In this document: positions 63,885 through 64,000 of the stretch, one piece after another
How positions within the stretch are numbered: position 1 is the first letter of the stretch
Layout of the letters: each line of letters begins with the position of its first letter
Source: Microbacterium keratanolyticum
GTDB lineage: Bacteria > Actinomycetota > Actinomycetes > Actinomycetales > Microbacteriaceae
Assembly: GCF_016907255.1 (NCBI RefSeq)
Contig: NZ_JAFBBQ010000001.1
Location: forward strand, 2,356,001-2,420,000
Direction of reading: 5' to 3'
DNA length: 64,000 nt
The notes under the pieces: model-generated
Told to the model about the DNA's origin: nothing
Seen by the model: the letters and a program-made list of their open reading frames with translations, nothing else
Databases searched by the model: none
Translations under genes and position numbers: made by a program

Positions 63885-64000
63885 ACCTCAGCCGTCTCGT
63901 CGAGCACGGGCTTCGCGCTCACGATCTGCGAGATCGGACGCCACACGAGCACAAGGGTCAGCGCCGCACCGGCGAAGGCGAACCACCAGGGCGCCGTCAG
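63863..64000 (-). CDS. C-terminal end of a membrane protein (partial)
   Basis: Reading the minus strand from base 64000 gives an open frame of 45 residues ending in TAG at 63863, with one hydrophobic helix (WWFAFAGAALTLVLVW) and a hydrophilic tail. The rest lies beyond the window, so the family cannot be named. It is convergent with tatD and overlaps it. Confidence 0.5.
   Translation of the reverse strand: MTAPWWFAFAGAALTLVLVWRPISQIVSAKPVLDETAEVQSSNEP

Overview
The window is chromosomal DNA from a high-G+C actinobacterium, most likely a Microbacteriaceae member close to Microbacterium (inferred from protein character). Supporting signs are a compact hutHUIG operon, class Ib nrdHIEF, a CtpE-like P-type ATPase, a stand-alone MurE with a Lys-type rather than a DAP-type selectivity motif, B. 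subtilis/actinobacterial family assignments throughout, and many apparently leaderless genes whose TANNNT -10 element lies 6 nt before the start codon. I see no tRNA, rRNA, insertion sequence, prophage or CRISPR. Genes are dense and many are coupled by 4-nt ATGA overlaps.

Layout. 1-4156: end of a sulfatase gene, a nucleoside hydrolase, a ribokinase-like kinase and a LacI regulator (nucleoside/ribose salvage). 4157-4607: a DtxR/IdeR-type iron box followed by a stand-alone SIP-domain gene. 4589-10790: IclR regulator divergent from hutH-hutU-hutI-hutG (histidine to glutamate). 10864-17136: photolyase, DUF445 membrane protein, CsoR-family metal sensor, acyl-CoA dehydrogenase-like flavoprotein, PfkB kinase and MFS transporter. 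17137-21399: a 347-bp control region carrying a helically phased array of DnaA-box-like 9-mers and paired NrdR boxes, then nrdHIEF and a strong terminator. 21472-28468: CtpE-like ATPase with an extra four-helix C-terminal region, divergent from gadB-gadC (glutamate decarboxylase and antiporter), then an AraC/GyrI regulator. 28481-32851: SDR, GNAT, aldo/keto reductase, a PLDc_N membrane protein, and a TIGR01777 epimerase/DUF4166 pair.

32867-42070 is a carbohydrate locus: a ROK regulator divergent from Gfo/Idh dehydrogenase, ABC ATPase, two permeases, a lipoprotein binding protein and two TIM-barrel epimerase/isomerases. It looks like one unit importing and oxidising or epimerising an unidentified sugar or polyol. 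42083-48798: NYN-LOTUS protein, second Gfo/Idh enzyme, rhodanese, MurE, O-acetylhomoserine sulfhydrylase-like enzyme, quinone reductase-like enzyme. 48833-58076: HrpA helicase, DUF418/DUF1624 membrane protein, aldo/keto reductase, DUF255 thioredoxin-like protein with amino-acid permease. 58080-64000: small conserved protein, protein O-mannosyltransferase, and a divergent rsmI reading from an overlapping -10 pair, a methyltransferase, metG, tatD, and the 3' end of a reverse-strand membrane-protein gene.

The most noteworthy signals are regulatory: the phased array next to the NrdR boxes upstream of nrdHIEF, the iron box at the SIP gene, the 22-bp bidirectional pmt/rsmI promoter, a 17-bp palindrome between the ROK regulator and the sugar operon, and a 17-bp palindrome upstream of gadB. 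All functional statements come from reading the sequence and knowledge of the families; no database search was run.
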